43,630 nucleotides of DNA. Source: an uncultured Lachnospiraceae bacterium. GTDB lineage: Bacteria > Bacillota > Clostridia > Lachnospirales > Lachnospiraceae. Under the pieces are notes generated by a model. That model was not told the DNA's origin and ran no database searches. It was given only the letters and a program-made list of their open reading frames with translations. Shown here one piece after another: positions 42,956 through 43,630 of this stretch. Both the position numbers and the translations under genes were made by a program. Location: positions 1-43,630 of the forward strand of contig CACXDC010000216.1 of assembly GCA_902766365.1 (NCBI GenBank), given 5' to 3'. The stretch's first letter is position 1, and each line of letters opens with the position of its first letter.

Positions 42956-43630
42956 ATGAGAGAAAAATATGAATCTCTTGCGCTCGTGGATCTGAAAGCG
43001 ATTGCAAAGGCAAGGGGCTTAAAGGGTACATCAACCATGAAAAAGAGTGAGATTATCGAACTGATGCTTGCCGAGGATGAGAAGGACAAGACAGCTGGTA
43101 AGGGTATGTATGCCAAGAGTGCAGAAAAGAAAGAACCGAGAGAAAGCAGCTATCGTCAGGAAGCAAGGGAAGAGAGCGAGAATAAGACAGACGATGAGGA
43201 AAAGTTCCCGGCTGAGCTTGACAGTGGAATCGCTGTCAATGGTATCCTTGAGGTTATGCCAGATGGATATGGATTTATCAGAAGTGATAATTATCTTCCC
43301 GGTGAAAGGGATGTTTATGTGGCGCCCAGCCAGATCAGAAGGTTTGGTCTTAAGACCGGAGACATTCTGGAAGGCAATACCAGAGTCAAGACACAGGGTG
43401 AGAAGTTTGCGGCTCTGTTATATGTAAAGAGCATTAACGGTTATACACCGGAAGAAGCAGCGAAAAGACGCAATTTTGAGGATATGACACCTATTTTCCC
43501 CAATGAGAGACTGCACCTTGAGCAGCCGGGGGCCAGTGTGGCAATGAGGATCATGGATCTGATCAGCCCGGTTGGTAAGGGACAGCGTGGTATGATCGTA
43601 TCCCCTCCGAAAGCAGGTAAGACAACCCTG
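42956..43630 (+). CDS. rho: Transcription termination factor Rho (5' part, cut by window end)
   Basis: The first 225 codons of rho, in frame to the last base. ATG 42956 has GGAGG seven bases ahead. The N-terminal helical domain (about 1-42) reads YESLALVDLKAIAKARGLKG. A charged, probably disordered linker follows (about 43-90, rich in Lys, Glu, Asp). The RNA-binding cold-shock-type domain is at about 95-165 (GILEVMPDGYGFIRSDNYLP, then VYVAPSQIRRFGLKTGD), and the linker with YTPEEAAKRRNFEDMTPIFP is typical. The window ends in the Walker A of the ATPase domain (PPKAGKTTL). Rho is a hexameric helicase that ends transcription; the linker insert is common in Gram-positive forms. Confidence 0.96.
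   Translation, partial: MREKYESLALVDLKAIAKARGLKGTSTMKKSEIIELMLAEDEKDKTAGKGMYAKSAEKKEPRESSYRQEAREESENKTDDEEKFPAELDSGIAVNGILEVMPDGYGFIRSDNYLPGERDVYVAPSQIRRFGLKTGDILEGNTRVKTQGEKFAALLYVKSINGYTPEEAAKRRNFEDMTPIFPNERLHLEQPGASVAMRIMDLISPVGKGQRGMIVSPPKAGKTTL

Noticed and set aside
1-43630. tRNA or rRNA genes, CRISPR arrays, insertion sequences, phage genes, toxin-antitoxin or restriction genes.
   Set aside because: I looked for cloverleaf ends, regular repeats, transposase or integrase motifs and terminal repeats and found none that hold up; the window reads as core chromosome.

Overview
The window looks like chromosomal DNA of a spore-forming Clostridia species, most likely a Lachnospiraceae (Blautia/Dorea/Coprococcus-like). 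The signs are the low-to-middling GC content, strong AGGAGG-type ribosome sites, a complete spoIIAA-spoIIAB-sigF operon, a valS T-box, a CIRCE element on htpG, and several gene families that I recall mainly from Lachnospiraceae (DUF5716/DUF5717, the folC-linked small gene, the Zn-ribbon/TPR membrane protein). Family names come from memory and motif reading, not from a database search. I see no rRNA, tRNA, insertion sequence, prophage gene or CRISPR array.

Layout. 1-3400: three poorly characterised membrane or anchored proteins, with a decayed stretch at 781-977 and a strong promoter next to a palindrome before the second gene. 3474-6928: a DUF368 (PopT-type) undecaprenyl-phosphate carrier translocase, holA, a GatB/YqeY protein and a tandem Nudix protein. 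6897-8671 (minus strand): PlsY-like acyltransferase and a MGDG-synthase/UgtP-like glycosyltransferase, a two-gene membrane-lipid operon. 8777-11657 (plus): GT2 glycosyltransferase, HAD hydrolase and a GH125 alpha-mannosidase. 11697-17744: valS with its own promoter and T-box, folC, a 52-residue small gene and a Zn-ribbon/TPR membrane protein. 17898-19474: the forespore sigma-F operon. 19534-25857: sbcD-sbcC, a COG2509-type FAD protein and a parvulin-like lipoprotein.

25911-29409: htpG behind a perfect CIRCE operator, then a SleC-like spore cortex-lytic enzyme. The start of the latter sits directly behind the htpG terminator. A sigma-K-like promoter lies across the 5' side of that terminator, so a sporulation transcript would begin in the hairpin loop and leave the ribosome site unpaired.

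29423-36503 is the part most likely to be an undescribed system. It is a tight four-gene operon with its own extended -10 promoter. It encodes a giant beta-sandwich/alpha-solenoid protein (DUF5717-like), an Hsp70/actin-fold protein with an eroded nucleotide pocket (DUF5716-like), a small TPR protein and a coiled-coil protein with a two-helix membrane hairpin. Together they look like a membrane-tethered scaffold complex of unknown function.

36594-38989: a polar amino-acid ABC transporter (binding lipoprotein, permease, ATPase). 38996-42732: purC-purF-purB with a clear promoter and terminator. 42756-43630: the 5' part of rho, cut by the window end, preceded by a leader of about 170 bases that holds a 38-codon open frame, possibly a leader peptide.
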